A stretch of DNA of 64,000 nucleotides from Vondammii sp040505895. GTDB lineage: Bacteria; Pseudomonadota; Gammaproteobacteria; Chromatiales; Chromatiaceae. The position numbers and the translations under genes were made by a program. The DNA is taken from assembly GCA_040505895.1 (NCBI GenBank), contig JBEVXU010000017.1, forward strand, positions 44,185-108,184, given 5' to 3'. The notes under the pieces are model-generated. The model ran no database searches, was not told the origin of the DNA, and worked only from the letters and a program-made list of their open reading frames with translations. Of the stretch, positions 63,916 through 64,000 are shown in pieces. Position 1 is the first letter of the stretch, and each line of letters starts with the position of its first letter.

Positions 63916-64000
63916 TGCCAACTGCCAACTGCCAACTGCCAACTGCCAACTGCCAACTGCCAACTGCCAACTGCCAACTGCCAACTGCCAACTGCCAACT
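63916..64000. repeat. Tandem heptamer array, at least twelve TGCCAAC units
   Basis: TGCCAAC repeats twelve times without error plus one base, up to the window edge, so the true length is unknown. It shares the AACTG core with the TAACTGA unit, on the opposite strand. Confidence 0.98.

Noticed and set aside
63821..64000. Heptamer arrays as a CRISPR array
   Set aside because: Units are 7 bases, directly adjacent and without spacers; no cas gene is present.

Overview
The window is a chromosome segment of a gammaproteobacterium. The evidence is the gene content: MurU, GroES/GroEL, the bifunctional GlnE, an MsbA/LpxL/WaaA lipid A-Kdo set, a P. aeruginosa-like wbpV-wbpL-wbpM block, ThiC behind a TPP riboswitch, and Dgt. 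Base composition is moderate, with GC-rich housekeeping genes at both ends and clearly AT-richer genes in the middle. The TAACTGA-type heptamer array at the right edge has been described in giant sulfur bacteria (Beggiatoaceae) and Thiocystis. That fits a sulfur-oxidising relative but does not prove one. I found no rRNA, tRNA or CRISPR array.

Left flank (1-13.6 kb), housekeeping: the 3' end of murU; a GCS2-type amino-acid ligase paired with an M14 aspartoacylase-like hydrolase; groES-groEL behind a perfect CIRCE operator and a strong terminator; glnE; a membrane sulfatase-fold transferase; a 150-bp MITE-like insertion with a 9-bp target duplication; ilvE, a CHCC zinc-finger protein, an ELM1-family protein and a GT4 glycosyltransferase.

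Centre (13.6-58.7 kb), a large surface-polysaccharide/LPS locus. A WaaE-like GT2 and a CgeB-like GT lead in. GDP-fucose genes (gmd, fcl) lie on the minus strand. An AT-rich islet follows (18.4-22.4 kb) with remains of three insertion sequences (ISL3, IS200/IS605, IS481) around a CgeB-like GT and a sulfotransferase-like gene. A minus-strand operon msbA-lpxL-GT4-wecB-GT comes next. The plus strand then carries an O-antigen ligase, sugar-nucleotide enzymes (UDP-Glc dehydrogenase, UDP-GlcA epimerase, UDP-HexNAc dehydrogenase, UDP-GlcA decarboxylase, a second GDP-mannose dehydratase), methyltransferases, a Wzx flippase, a Wzy-like polymerase, five GT4 enzymes, a GT11-like fucosyltransferase, a carbamoyltransferase, a GT2, the wbpV-wbpL-wbpM-like block, a Wzz chain-length regulator and waaA. 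Together these can make activated sugars, start a repeat unit on undecaprenyl phosphate, extend and decorate it, flip it, polymerise it to a set length and ligate it to lipid A-core.

Right flank (58.9-64 kb), housekeeping: a secreted ComEA-like HhH protein, a Pcm-family methyltransferase, riboswitch-controlled thiC, dgt, and two different heptanucleotide tandem arrays, the second running off the window.

The most interesting non-coding signals are the heptamer arrays, two MITE-like elements (one seems to supply the translation start region of the WaaE-like gene), and two fold-back repeats built from CGCAAAG/CGCAGAG-like units.
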